From positions 310,001-374,000 of the forward strand of contig NZ_CP040968.1 in assembly GCF_006365315.1 (NCBI RefSeq): a DNA stretch of 64,000 bases, in the 5' to 3' direction. Under the pieces are notes generated by a model, which was given only the letters and a program-made list of their open reading frames with translations, was not told the origin of the DNA and searched no databases. The position numbers and the translations under genes were made by a program. Shown piece by piece: positions 27,719-35,889 of the stretch; positions within the stretch are counted from its first letter, which is position 1, and each line of letters starts with the position of its first letter. The DNA is from Candidatus Methylopumilus universalis. Lineage in GTDB: Bacteria > Pseudomonadota > Gammaproteobacteria > Burkholderiales > Methylophilaceae.

Positions 27719-28996
27719 CTAAGTGCCAATAAAGACAATATTACCGTTAAAAAAAGTACTCGATACTTTTCCAGTAAAATTTTGGTTCAAAAATGGTGTA
27801 TTTTTACCTTCACTAATTAAAGTTTTTGAATTTATTTCCCATGAATGTTCGGGGTTAAATATACAAATATCTGCATCCGAATTAACCGAGAGACTTCCCT
27901 TATTAATTTCCAAAATGCTTGAAGGCTGATTCGTTATTTTATTGATTAGCAAGCCTAAGTCTATTTTGTAATCCTCGGATAGCTTGTATACAAGAGGCAT
28001 CAGAAGCTCTACGCTTGATGCACCATATTCAGACTCGGCGAAAGGTTTTAACTTATTATCTTCATTTACTGGTGAATGGTCTGAACATATTGCATCAATT
28101 GTGCCGTCAATAATTGAATCAATAATCTTCATTCGATCAGATTCTTTTCTTAAAGGAGGCTTTAAAAAACAGTTAGTGTTAAAAAAGCCAATATCATTGT
28201 CTGTAAGAAAAATTTGATGGATAGAAACGTCACAAGTTACATTGACACCATTTTTTTTAGCTATTTTTATTAAATTTAATCCATCAGCAGTTGATATTTT
28301 ATTCAAATGAATCTTCGTTTTGGTTAAATGAGCTATTTCCAGTATTTTATTAATAGCAGTAGTTTCACTTATGCTTTGAATACCTTTTAATCCAAGTCGA
28401 GTTGAGATTTCACCGGCATTTATAATGCCTTTTTCTGATAAATAAGCATCCTCTGCTCTTAAAAATGCTTTTAAATTGAATGTGGAGAGATATTGAAATG
28501 ATCTATATAAAACTTCAGTGTCTTGTATTGGCTTTTCTGCTTGAGAAAAACCAATACACCCAGATTCGTATAAATCGTTTATTTCGGTTAATAATTTCCC
28601 ATTCAATTTTTGAGTGATAGCTCCAAGAGGATATACATTACCTAATTTAAGTGCCTCTGATTTATTCTTTAGCATTTTCACAAGGCCTGGCTCATCTAGA
28701 ATCGGCGTTGTGTCTGGAGGACAAACCATGCCAGTGACTCCACCAGCATTTGCAGCTTTCATTTCACTTTCTAATGTTGACTTATATTGGTTGCCTGGCT
28801 CTCTTAAATTTAATTGAAGGTCAATAATGCCTGGTATAACTATTTTTTTTGAGGCGTCAATTATCTGCTTTGCTTTTTTTGAGTCTAAATTTTTATTTAG
28901 CTCCGTAATTTTTCCATCTACGACCAATATATCTAATATGTCATCTATATTATTTTTTGGGTCAATCACTCGACCATTTTTGATTAGAATACTCAT
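27719..28996 (-). CDS. pyrC': Dihydroorotase-like protein PyrC', probably non-catalytic
   Basis: 425-residue protein of the class I dihydroorotase family (amidohydrolase fold). Active enzymes carry a DxHxHxR metal motif; here the position reads [10 protein letters not shown], so both histidines are replaced, and later ligand segments are altered too ([27 protein letters not shown]). It overlaps pyrB by 4 bases. In Pseudomonas the equivalent pyrBC' pair encodes an inactive dihydroorotase homologue required to assemble aspartate transcarbamoylase, and that structural role is the best reading here. A working dihydroorotase must be encoded elsewhere. Confidence 0.88.
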   Translation of the reverse strand: MSILIKNGRVIDPKNNIDDILDILVVDGKITELNKNLDSKKAKQIIDASKKIVIPGIIDLQLNLREPGNQYKSTLESEMKAANAGGVTGMVCPPDTTPILDEPGLVKMLKNKSEALKLGNVYPLGAITQKLNGKLLTEINDLYESGCIGFSQAEKPIQDTEVLYRSFQYLSTFNLKAFLRAEDAYLSEKGIINAGEISTRLGLKGIQSISETTAINKILEIAHLTKTKIHLNKISTADGLNLIKIAKKNGVNVTCDVSIHQIFLTDNDIGFFNTNCFLKPPLRKESDRMKIIDSIIDGTIDAICSDHSPVNEDNKLKPFAESEYGASSVELLMPLVYKLSEDYKIDLGLLINKITNQPSSILEINKGSLSVNSDADICIFNPEHSWEINSKTLISEGKNTPFLNQNFTGKVSSTFFNGNIVFIGT

Positions 28997-29946
28997 GAAT
29001 GTTGTCCAGCTAAAATTGCCATCACAGCCATTCTTACAGCTATACCAAAAGTCACTTGGGGAAGGATGACAGATTGCTCACTGTCAGCTACTACTGAATC
29101 AATTTCAACTCCTCTATTCATTGGACCCGGATGCATAACTATTGCATCTTTTTTCGCCAAATCTAATCGCGCTTGATTTAATCCATAAGTTTTGAAGTAT
29201 TCTTCTTGGGAAGGCAACATGATTCCATCCATTCTTTCATTTTGAATCCTTAGCATCATAATCACATCTACATCTTTAAGTCCTTTGTCGATATCGTAAA
29301 AAACATGTACCCCTAGCTTTTCAATTTCATCGGGAAGTAATGTTTTGGGAGCAATCACTCTGACTTCAGGAACGCCCAGTATATTTAATGCGTGAATATT
29401 AGATCGTGCAACTCTAGAATTTAGAATATCTCCGACGATAGCCACTTTTAGCTTATTAAAGTTTGTTTTGTATTTTCTTATAGTAAAAGCATCAAGAAGA
29501 CCTTGGGTGGGGTGGGAGTGATTTCCGTCACCTGCATTGATAATGTGAATATTTGGCTTTACATGAGATGCGATAAAATGAACTGCGCCTGATGATGAAT
29601 GCCTTACAACAAAAATATCTGCATTCATAGCAATCAAATTATTGATTGTATCTAAAACAGTTTCACCCTTAGATTGAGACGAGGTAGCAACATTTAGGTT
29701 AATGACATCAGCAGAGAGTCTTTTGGCGGCAATCTCGAAAGTAGTTCTAGTTCTTGTGCTATTTTCAAAGAAAACATTACATACTGTTTTGCCTCTTAAA
29801 ATAGGAACTTTTTTAACATCTCTCTCGCCTATTTTTAAGAATGATTCCGCTGTATCCAAGATTTGGATAATTTTATCTTTTGACAAACCTTCAATAGATA
29901 AAAGATGATTTAAATTGCCTTTATTATTTAGCTGGGGATTAAACAT
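28993..29946 (-). CDS. pyrB: Aspartate carbamoyltransferase catalytic subunit
   Basis: Forms carbamoyl-aspartate, the committed step of pyrimidine synthesis. The 317-residue protein shows the carbamoyl-phosphate site [19 protein letters not shown] (residues about 54-72), HPTQGLLDA, and [13 protein letters not shown] near the end. It is wedged between pyrR (8-base overlap) and pyrC' (4-base overlap), and is the type that complexes with a PyrC' protein rather than PyrI. Confidence 0.96.
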   Translation of the reverse strand: MFNPQLNNKGNLNHLLSIEGLSKDKIIQILDTAESFLKIGERDVKKVPILRGKTVCNVFFENSTRTRTTFEIAAKRLSADVINLNVATSSQSKGETVLDTINNLIAMNADIFVVRHSSSGAVHFIASHVKPNIHIINAGDGNHSHPTQGLLDAFTIRKYKTNFNKLKVAIVGDILNSRVARSNIHALNILGVPEVRVIAPKTLLPDEIEKLGVHVFYDIDKGLKDVDVIMMLRIQNERMDGIMLPSQEEYFKTYGLNQARLDLAKKDAIVMHPGPMNRGVEIDSVVADSEQSVILPQVTFGIAVRMAVMAILAGQHS

Positions 29947-30439
29947 GAGATTCCTTTAGCTGAAAGGCAAATTTTTTATTCTCATCCAATATAAGCTCTA
30001 AATGTTGATCTTTATTGAGGCTAATTTTTTCGATACAAATCTGCGGAGCAATAGGAAGCTCTTGCTCATTTCTGTCAATTAAAACAGCTAGTGTAATTTT
30101 GTCAGGTCTTCCATAATCAAAAATTTCATTCATGGCAGCTCTTACAGTTCTTCCTGAAGAAAACACATCATCAATAAGAATAATATGCTTGCCATTAATT
30201 TCCGTATCAATTTTTGAAGGCTTGTTTTTTATTTTTAAGCCGCGACTGGAAAAATCATCCCTATAGAAAGATGTATCAATTGAGCCTGTTGCGACGGTAT
30301 TTCTTAAGCCAGGTAAAATTTTTTGAAGAATAAGTTCCCCGCCGCGCTGCACACCAATAAGAACAGTGTTGTCATCAATCACTTCATTGATTTTATTTTT
30401 TAGGCTTTCTATAAGATTTTCTGCGTTAGGTAGATTCAT
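29939..30439 (-). CDS. pyrR: PyrR: pyrimidine operon regulator / uracil phosphoribosyltransferase
   Basis: 166-residue phosphoribosyltransferase-fold protein. The PRPP loop is [16 protein letters not shown] (about residues 85-100), preceded by GVQRGG and followed by [11 protein letters not shown]. In Bacillus it attenuates pyr mRNA on binding UMP; in Pseudomonas it influences pyrB expression. No attenuator-like structure is visible here because ruvX ends only 8 bases upstream, so an RNA-based role on this transcript is not supported. Confidence 0.92.
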   Translation of the reverse strand: MNLPNAENLIESLKNKINEVIDDNTVLIGVQRGGELILQKILPGLRNTVATGSIDTSFYRDDFSSRGLKIKNKPSKIDTEINGKHIILIDDVFSSGRTVRAAMNEIFDYGRPDKITLAVLIDRNEQELPIAPQICIEKISLNKDQHLELILDENKKFAFQLKESHV

Positions 30440-30447
30440 TTTTTAAC

Positions 30448-30900
30448 TTAAATTTGATCAAGATAAGATTGTAAAATAATTTTGGCAGCTATCTGGTCAA
30501 TTAATAGTTTCTTTTTCTTTACATCAATTTTTTTATCTTTAAGCTCATGACTAGCTTCTATTGAAGTATAGCGTTCATCAATAAGATGAGTGGGGAGTGA
30601 GTATTTTTCCTCTAGTTGCTTAGCGAATTTTTTAGATAGATTAGTGACTTTATGTTCAGACCCGTCTACATTAAATGGAACCCCAACAACAATAGACACA
30701 GGCATCCATTCTTCCATAATTTTTTGAATAGCTTCGAATTTTTGATTATTCGTTGCAGATTCGATTGTTATTAAAGCCTGAGCTGTCTTGGATACATTGT
30801 TTCCAATCGCAACCCCTATGCGCCGTTGTCCAAAATCAAATCCTATGATATTCCCTTCTCTTTGCTTACTAATCACTTGATGATTTTCAATATTTAACAT
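30448..30900 (-). CDS. ruvX: Putative pre-16S rRNA nuclease RuvX/YqgF
   Basis: RNase H-fold protein implicated in 16S rRNA 5'-end maturation. The 150-residue product has GFDFGQRRIGVAIGN (first catalytic aspartate, about residues 21-35), VGVPFNVDGSE, and HLIDERYTSIEA with further acidic residues. It leads the leftward ruvX-pyrR-pyrB-pyrC' set. Upstream are a 7-bp dyad AGCTTAA/TTAAGCT (30914-30935) and the ribBA terminator. Confidence 0.92.
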   Translation of the reverse strand: MLNIENHQVISKQREGNIIGFDFGQRRIGVAIGNNVSKTAQALITIESATNNQKFEAIQKIMEEWMPVSIVVGVPFNVDGSEHKVTNLSKKFAKQLEEKYSLPTHLIDERYTSIEASHELKDKKIDVKKKKLLIDQIAAKIILQSYLDQI

Positions 30901-30952
30901 GGTAATTTGGTCGAGCTTAATTCTAAATTTAAGCTAACAAGGGAAGTTTTTT

Positions 30953-30982
30953 TCGAAAAAAAAACTGACATGAAGTCAGTTT
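30953..30982 (-). terminator. Rho-independent terminator after ribBA
   Basis: Read leftward, the stem AAACTGAC/GTCAGTTT (30962-30969 with 30975-30982, five-base loop) runs into TTTTTTTTTCG. It lies 76 bases past the ribBA stop and ends that transcript before ruvX. Confidence 0.85.
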
Positions 30983-31058
30983 GACAGTGTGCTTTAAAAT
31001 TATTTTTTCTATAATTTTTCAATGTCGCCATTCTAGCATAATTTATTAATGACACATA

Positions 31059-32141
31059 TTAATTTTCTAAATAACCTGTAATTTCAAGTCCAAAGCCAAT
31101 CATGCTTGGCATCTTTCTTGGAGCGGAAAGTAGCTTCATTTTTCTAACTCCTAAATCTACCAGTATTTGAGACCCAATCCCATAATTTCTTAAATCATTA
31201 TGACTCTTAAGTGGCAGGGTGTTTTCTGTTTTTAAAATATTTAGAAGATCATTGGTGTTTGTATTGTGGTTTATAAAGACCAATACACCGCCATCCTCAC
31301 TTATTTTTTTGATAGCCTTCAAAGCATTCCATGAGTGTTTTTTGTCTTCTATATCTAAAAGATCTATCACCGATAAAGGTTCATGCACTCTTACAATAGT
31401 TTCTTTATCTTTTTGAATTTCGCCCTTAACAAGTGCGATATGAATTTCTTCTAAGATTTTGTCTTTATATAAAATTAATTTCATTTCGCCATAAGGCGTT
31501 AAGATGTTTTTTTCGATTAATTTTTCGATTAATTTTTCATTTTTTCTTCGGTATTCGATGAGATCTGCAATTGTTCCAATTTTAATATTATGCTGCTCTG
31601 AAAATTTAATTAAATCTGGAAGTCTTGCCATATTTCCATCTTCATTAAGAATCTCACATATCACTGATGCTGATTCAAGGCCTGCAAGATGAGCAAGATC
31701 ACATCCAGCTTCAGTATGGCCAGCCCTAACAAGCACGCCACCTTTTTTAGATATTAATGGGAATATGTGGCCGGGTCTTACAATACTTTTTGAAGTGGCA
31801 TTTTTATGAATTGCAGCTTTAATTGTAGTGGCTCTGTCATTTGCTGAAATTCCAGTAGTGACACCTTCAGCAGCTTCAATAGATACCGTAAAGTTAGTCC
31901 CTAAACGAGTTTCGTTTTCTTGAACCATAAGGGGCAATTCGAGCATTTTGCATTTCTCTTCTGTCAGCGTGAGACAAATAAGGCCGCGTCCGAATTTAGA
32001 CATAAAATTAATATGATCTGAATTAGCAAATTCAGCTGCAAGAACGAGATCACCTTCATTTTCTCTATTTTCCTCATCTACAAGGATAACCATTTTGCCT
32101 TGTTTTATATCTTCAATAATTTCAACTATAGGACGGATCAT
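31059..32141 (-). CDS. ribBA: 3,4-dihydroxy-2-butanone-4-phosphate synthase fused to a degenerate GTP cyclohydrolase II domain
   Basis: The N-terminal half (about 1-205) is RibB, forming the four-carbon unit of riboflavin from ribulose-5-phosphate: VDEENRENEGDLVLAAEF, the HTEAGCDLA segment and the RPGHIFPL region are intact. The C-terminal half aligns in length with GTP cyclohydrolase II but lacks the zinc site: where active enzymes have three cysteines in CxxGDxxxSxxCDC, this reads VRVHEPLSVIDLLDIEDKKH with none. It is therefore the RibBX-type arrangement and a separate ribA is expected. It follows ribE by 7 bases. Confidence 0.9.
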   Translation of the reverse strand: MIRPIVEIIEDIKQGKMVILVDEENRENEGDLVLAAEFANSDHINFMSKFGRGLICLTLTEEKCKMLELPLMVQENETRLGTNFTVSIEAAEGVTTGISANDRATTIKAAIHKNATSKSIVRPGHIFPLISKKGGVLVRAGHTEAGCDLAHLAGLESASVICEILNEDGNMARLPDLIKFSEQHNIKIGTIADLIEYRRKNEKLIEKLIEKNILTPYGEMKLILYKDKILEEIHIALVKGEIQKDKETIVRVHEPLSVIDLLDIEDKKHSWNALKAIKKISEDGGVLVFINHNTNTNDLLNILKTENTLPLKSHNDLRNYGIGSQILVDLGVRKMKLLSAPRKMPSMIGFGLEITGYLEN

Positions 32142-32148
32142 CTATTCT

Positions 32149-32736
32149 TTATTTTCTTTTGAGGATGTTTTCAAGGTATCTGGCAATCAAATCTACTTCA
32201 ATATTAACTTCACTTCCCTTGGTTAGATTTCCTAAATTAGTTTCCTTAAGGGTAAATGGAATGATGTTTACTTTAAAAGTATCATTTTTAATTGAGTTTA
32301 CTGTAAGGCTTACGCCATTTATTGCAACAGATCCCTTTTCAGCAATAAATTTTAGTAGTTTTTTAGGGGGCTTGATTTCTAAAATCCAACATTGGCTATT
32401 AGTTTTAATGCTATTGATTTTTGCTATACCATCAATATGACCTGTAACAAAATGGCCGCCTACTTTTCCATTATATAAAACGGCACTCTCTAAATTTACT
32501 AGAGATTTTTCAGTGAAAGATATAGTTCTTTTTAATGTTTCTTCGGATACATGAAATATAAATTGATTATTTTGTTTTTTCTGAATGGTAAGGCATACCC
32601 CATTGATAGATATACTATCGCCCAAGTTGCTTGTCCCCATTTTATTAGCTTTATAGGCCACAGTAATGCGAGCATCTTTTTTTAAAGATTCAATTTTTTT
32701 TATTGAGCCAATGGATTGAATTATGCCTGTAAACAT
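32149..32736 (-). CDS. ribE: Riboflavin synthase alpha chain
   Basis: Dismutates two lumazine molecules into riboflavin. The 195-residue protein is two tandem lumazine-binding barrels: the first begins MFTGIIQSIG and contains ISINGVCLTI, the second repeats as VGGHFVTGHIDG and VAINGVSLTVN. Length is normal. It leads ribE-ribBA; the gap to the divergent lolC is under 50 bases, so both promoters are compressed there. The E. coli name for this enzyme is ribC. Confidence 0.95.
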   Translation of the reverse strand: MFTGIIQSIGSIKKIESLKKDARITVAYKANKMGTSNLGDSISINGVCLTIQKKQNNQFIFHVSEETLKRTISFTEKSLVNLESAVLYNGKVGGHFVTGHIDGIAKINSIKTNSQCWILEIKPPKKLLKFIAEKGSVAINGVSLTVNSIKNDTFKVNIIPFTLKETNLGNLTKGSEVNIEVDLIARYLENILKRK

Positions 32737-32785
32737 AAGGTGATTTTATCAGATTAGAATGTATAACCCTGATAAAATAAAGCAA

Positions 32786-34054
32786 ATGTCTTTACTTAAC
32801 AAATACCTGCCTTTTGAAGTTTGGATTGCTTATAGATATATAAAGTTTAAGCAAAAAAATAGCTTCATATCTTTTATTTCAATGACAAGCATGGTTGGAA
32901 TAGCTCTTGGAGTTTCAGCGCTCATCATTATTCTATCTGTTATGAATGGTTTTCAGGATGAACTTCGCACACGAATCCTTGGGGTGGCTTCTCATATTGA
33001 AATTACAAGCTCAAATAATACATTGACACATTGGGAAGACTTAACAAAAAAACTTCATGAATCTCCGGAGGTAATAGGGTCGGCGCCTTATGTAGATGGT
33101 CAGGGTATGTTGGTTAGTGAATTCGGAAGTCAGGGGATTATGCTAAGAGGTATTTCATCAGAACTTGAGGGCAATGTTGATGACCTGGAAAAGAAAGTTA
33201 AGGTTGGTAAATTATCTGATTTAAAACCTAATACATTTAATTTGATTTTGGGCATAGACACTGCAAAGCAACTAGGTATTGTGGTTGGAGATAAAGTTAA
33301 TATTTTAATTCCGCAAGGCTCATATACGCCTGCAGGCACATTTCCTAGAATGCGACAATTTAATGTTTCAGGTATTTTTGAAATTGGAATGTATGAATAT
33401 GATTCCGGCATGGCGCTAATGAATCTGGAGGACGCCCAGAAATTCCTTCAAATGAACGATGCTGTTTCTGGGGTTAGGGTAAAGATTCTTGATCTTTTTT
33501 TAGCGCCTTTAGTCGCAAAAAAATTATCGGACGGCTTGTCGGAATCGGGTGTTTTTTATGTCAGTGATTGGACAAAAAAGCATGCCAATTTTTTTGCGGC
33601 TGTTCAAATGGAAAAAAGAGTGATGTTTATCATTCTTATGTTGATCATCGCGGTTGCAGCATTTAATATCGTTTCTACTTTAGTGATGGCGGTGACTGAT
33701 AAAAGATCAGATATTGCAATTCTTAAAACATACGGCGCGAAACCCAAAAGCATTCTATATATATTTATTATTCAAGGTTCTTTAATTGGCATAATCGGAA
33801 CTATCAGCGGGGTATTTTTAGGGACTGTTGTTGCGTTAAACATTCATTCAATCGTGCCTTTTATTGAGCATTTATTCAACGTTCAGTTTTTATCAAAAGA
33901 TATTTATTATATTTCTGAAGTACCTTCCAAGCTTTTGTTAAGCGATATAACTGTTATAGCCTTTATCTCGATTTTGTTATCGATTATTGCCACAATTTAT
34001 CCAAGCATAAGAGCTTCTAACACTTCACCTGCTGAGGCGTTAAAGCATGATTAA
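32786..34054 (+). CDS. lolC: Lipoprotein-releasing ABC transporter permease LolC/LolE
   Basis: Inner-membrane subunit of the Lol system that extracts lipoproteins and hands them to LolA. The 422-residue protein has one N-terminal TM (with FISFISMTSMVGIALGVSAL and MNGFQDELR), a large periplasmic MacB-like domain, and three C-terminal TMs with AAFNIVSTLVMAVTDKRSDI, the FtsX signature. ATG at 32786 is preferred to the ATG at 32759 because family members start just before the first TM; the earlier one adds nine residues. No separate lolE is present next to it, so the complex may be a LolF-type homodimer with LolD. Confidence 0.9.
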   Translation: MSLLNKYLPFEVWIAYRYIKFKQKNSFISFISMTSMVGIALGVSALIIILSVMNGFQDELRTRILGVASHIEITSSNNTLTHWEDLTKKLHESPEVIGSAPYVDGQGMLVSEFGSQGIMLRGISSELEGNVDDLEKKVKVGKLSDLKPNTFNLILGIDTAKQLGIVVGDKVNILIPQGSYTPAGTFPRMRQFNVSGIFEIGMYEYDSGMALMNLEDAQKFLQMNDAVSGVRVKILDLFLAPLVAKKLSDGLSESGVFYVSDWTKKHANFFAAVQMEKRVMFIILMLIIAVAAFNIVSTLVMAVTDKRSDIAILKTYGAKPKSILYIFIIQGSLIGIIGTISGVFLGTVVALNIHSIVPFIEHLFNVQFLSKDIYYISEVPSKLLLSDITVIAFISILLSIIATIYPSIRASNTSPAEALKHD

Positions 34055-34724
34055 AAAATTACTTATTGCTTGTAAGGATTTATCTAAGACATTTCCTGGT
34101 TTAGATGAAGCAATTATTAACAAGCTAAATCTTAATATCAGCGAGGGAGACCATACAGCGATTATTGGTGTCTCGGGGTCTGGTAAAAGTACACTTCTTC
34201 ATCTTATGGCTGGACTTGAAAAGCCCTCATCTGGACAAGTAAAAATTTTAGATCAAGATATCTCATGCTTAAGTCAAGATGAATTAGGAGTTTTGAGAAA
34301 TACACATTTAGGCTTCGTGTATCAGTTTCATCATTTGCTCAGCGATTTCAATGCTATAGAAAATGTTGCAATTCCGTTGCTAATTAGAAGGCATACATAC
34401 AAACAGGCTTTTAAGGAAGCTGAGACCCTATTAAAAAAAATAGGCTTAGGTAAAAGGCTCACTCATAAGCCATCCGAATTATCTGGGGGCGAAAGGCAGA
34501 GAGTGGCAATCGCGAGGTCTTTAATCACTAAGCCAAAGTGTATTCTTGCAGATGAGCCCACAGGAAATTTAGATGGTAAAACAGCACATTTTGTATTTGA
34601 TTTATTGCTTGATTTAGCCAAAGAGAATCAATCAACTCTAGTCTTGGTAACTCATGATAATCAGCTAGCATCAAAATTAAAGTTTCAATATAAATTAAAT
34701 CAAGGAAAACTTAAAAAGACGTAA
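34047..34724 (+). CDS. lolD: Lipoprotein-releasing ABC transporter ATPase LolD
   Basis: ATPase subunit powering lipoprotein release. The 225-residue protein has Walker A GVSGSGKST (residues 41-49), the Q-loop FVYQFHHLL with the LolD-specific QFHHLL, signature LSGGERQRVAIARSL from residue 145 and Walker B ending in D169-E170 (ADEPTGNLD). It overlaps lolC by 8 bases. Its TAA stop is the first part of a 34-bp tandem duplication. Confidence 0.96.
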   Translation: MIKKLLIACKDLSKTFPGLDEAIINKLNLNISEGDHTAIIGVSGSGKSTLLHLMAGLEKPSSGQVKILDQDISCLSQDELGVLRNTHLGFVYQFHHLLSDFNAIENVAIPLLIRRHTYKQAFKEAETLLKKIGLGKRLTHKPSELSGGERQRVAIARSLITKPKCILADEPTGNLDGKTAHFVFDLLLDLAKENQSTLVLVTHDNQLASKLKFQYKLNQGKLKKT

Positions 34725-34791
34725 GTTTATTTAAGCAATTAACCGAATATTAAGATAAGTTGATTTAAGCAATTAACCGAATATTAAGATA
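34722..34791 (+). repeat. 34-bp tandem duplication between lolD and exbB
   Basis: Two adjacent copies with period 34 (34722-34756 and 34757-34791) differ at one position (T at 34728, G at 34762). The first copy begins on the lolD stop codon. A -10-like TAGAAT (34790-34795) arises only at the end of the second copy, 30 bases before the exbB ATG. Confidence 0.93.
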
Positions 34792-34825
34792 GAATAATAC
34801 CCATCAAATACTTGGAGAGTTAGTT

Positions 34826-35428
34826 ATGTGGGAAATTATTTTAGCCGCTGGATGGCCGATTTGGCCACTCATATTCGCATCAATTATCGCTTTGGCAATT
34901 ATTGGCGAGCGATTTTGGTCTTTAAGGCATGAAATTGTTGCCCCAAGCGATCTTCTCCCAGAAGTTCAAAAGTTATTAAATCAAGGCGCAATTAAAAAAG
35001 ATGTGATTGCAAAAATCAAAGAACACTCTCTCTTGGGTGAAATTTTTGCAAGTGCTCTTATTAATTCAAATACATCTGCAGCTCATATTAAAGAAGCGAT
35101 AGAAGAGTCAGGCAGAGGAGTTAACTACAAGCTTGAAAAGTACTTACCAACACTTGGAACGATCGCAGCAGTCGCACCTCTTTTAGGGCTGCTAGGTACG
35201 GTGATAGGTATGGTCGATCTTTTTAGTTCATTTACAAACAGCGGCCATGATGTGGCAGTATTTGCGAGAGGTATTTCAGTAGCTCTCTATAACACAGCAG
35301 CAGGTATTGTTGTGGCGGTTCCCGCTATGATTTTTTATCGATTTTTTAGATCCAAAGTAGATGATTTAATTTTTGACATGGAGCAACAAGCGCTTAAGTT
35401 GATTGAATCTATGGGCGTTCGTAAATAA
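34826..35428 (+). CDS. exbB: MotA/TolQ/ExbB proton channel family protein
   Basis: Inner-membrane channel subunit that couples the proton gradient to TonB- or Tol-type work. The 200-residue protein has an N-terminal TM (WPIWPLIFASIIALAIIGERF), a cytoplasmic helical region, and a C-terminal pair of TMs with the conserved LGTIAAVAPLLGLLGTVIGM (about residues 110-129) and GISVALYNTAAGIVVAVPA. GGAGAG lies 6 bases before the ATG. With exbD it sits in front of msbA, a position seen in several proteobacteria, where the partner (TonB or other) is uncertain. Confidence 0.88.
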   Translation: MWEIILAAGWPIWPLIFASIIALAIIGERFWSLRHEIVAPSDLLPEVQKLLNQGAIKKDVIAKIKEHSLLGEIFASALINSNTSAAHIKEAIEESGRGVNYKLEKYLPTLGTIAAVAPLLGLLGTVIGMVDLFSSFTNSGHDVAVFARGISVALYNTAAGIVVAVPAMIFYRFFRSKVDDLIFDMEQQALKLIESMGVRK

Positions 35429-35444
35429 ATAATTAGGATTGCAT

Positions 35445-35858
35445 ATGAATTTTCAGCGAGGAAAAAAACACGAAGAGATGGAATTGAACTTGGTTCCTTT
35501 GATCGACGTTTTATTAGTTATTATTATTTTCCTTGTCGTAAGTACAACCTTTTCTAGATTTAGTGAATTAAAAATTAATCTTCCTACTGCTGAAGCCAAT
35601 AGCCCTGATAAGAAACCTAATGTTATTAATGTGTCTATTACAGCGGAAGGTCTCTACGCTATAAATGATAATCCTTTGCCAAATAAGAGCCTTGAATCTA
35701 TTGTTGCGGCTTTAAAAAATTCAGCAAAAGGTGAAAAAGAAATACCGGTGATTATTAATGCAGACGCGAAATGTGAGCACCAATCCGTTATTAATGTTAT
35801 GGAAGCCTCAAGACAGGCCGGGTTAACTCATATTACCTTCTCAACAAAAGTTAACTAA
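35445..35858 (+). CDS. exbD: ExbD/TolR family biopolymer transport protein
   Basis: Partner of the preceding channel protein. 137 residues: short cytoplasmic N-terminus, one TM containing the essential aspartate in LNLVPLIDVLLVIIIFLVV (D22 or so), and a periplasmic domain ending in FSTKVN. ATG at 35445 is chosen because AGGA at 35435-35438 gives six-base spacing; the longer frame begins with TTG at 35439. Follows exbB by 16 bases. Confidence 0.9.
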   Translation: MNFQRGKKHEEMELNLVPLIDVLLVIIIFLVVSTTFSRFSELKINLPTAEANSPDKKPNVINVSITAEGLYAINDNPLPNKSLESIVAALKNSAKGEKEIPVIINADAKCEHQSVINVMEASRQAGLTHITFSTKVN

Positions 35859-35889
35859 ATTTTAAAAAGGTTTAGCTTTTCTTGGCCTA

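Noticed and set aside
30914-30935. AGCTTAA/TTAAGCT dyad upstream of ruvX
   Set aside because: Seven AT-rich pairs with an eight-base loop can easily occur by chance in this composition.
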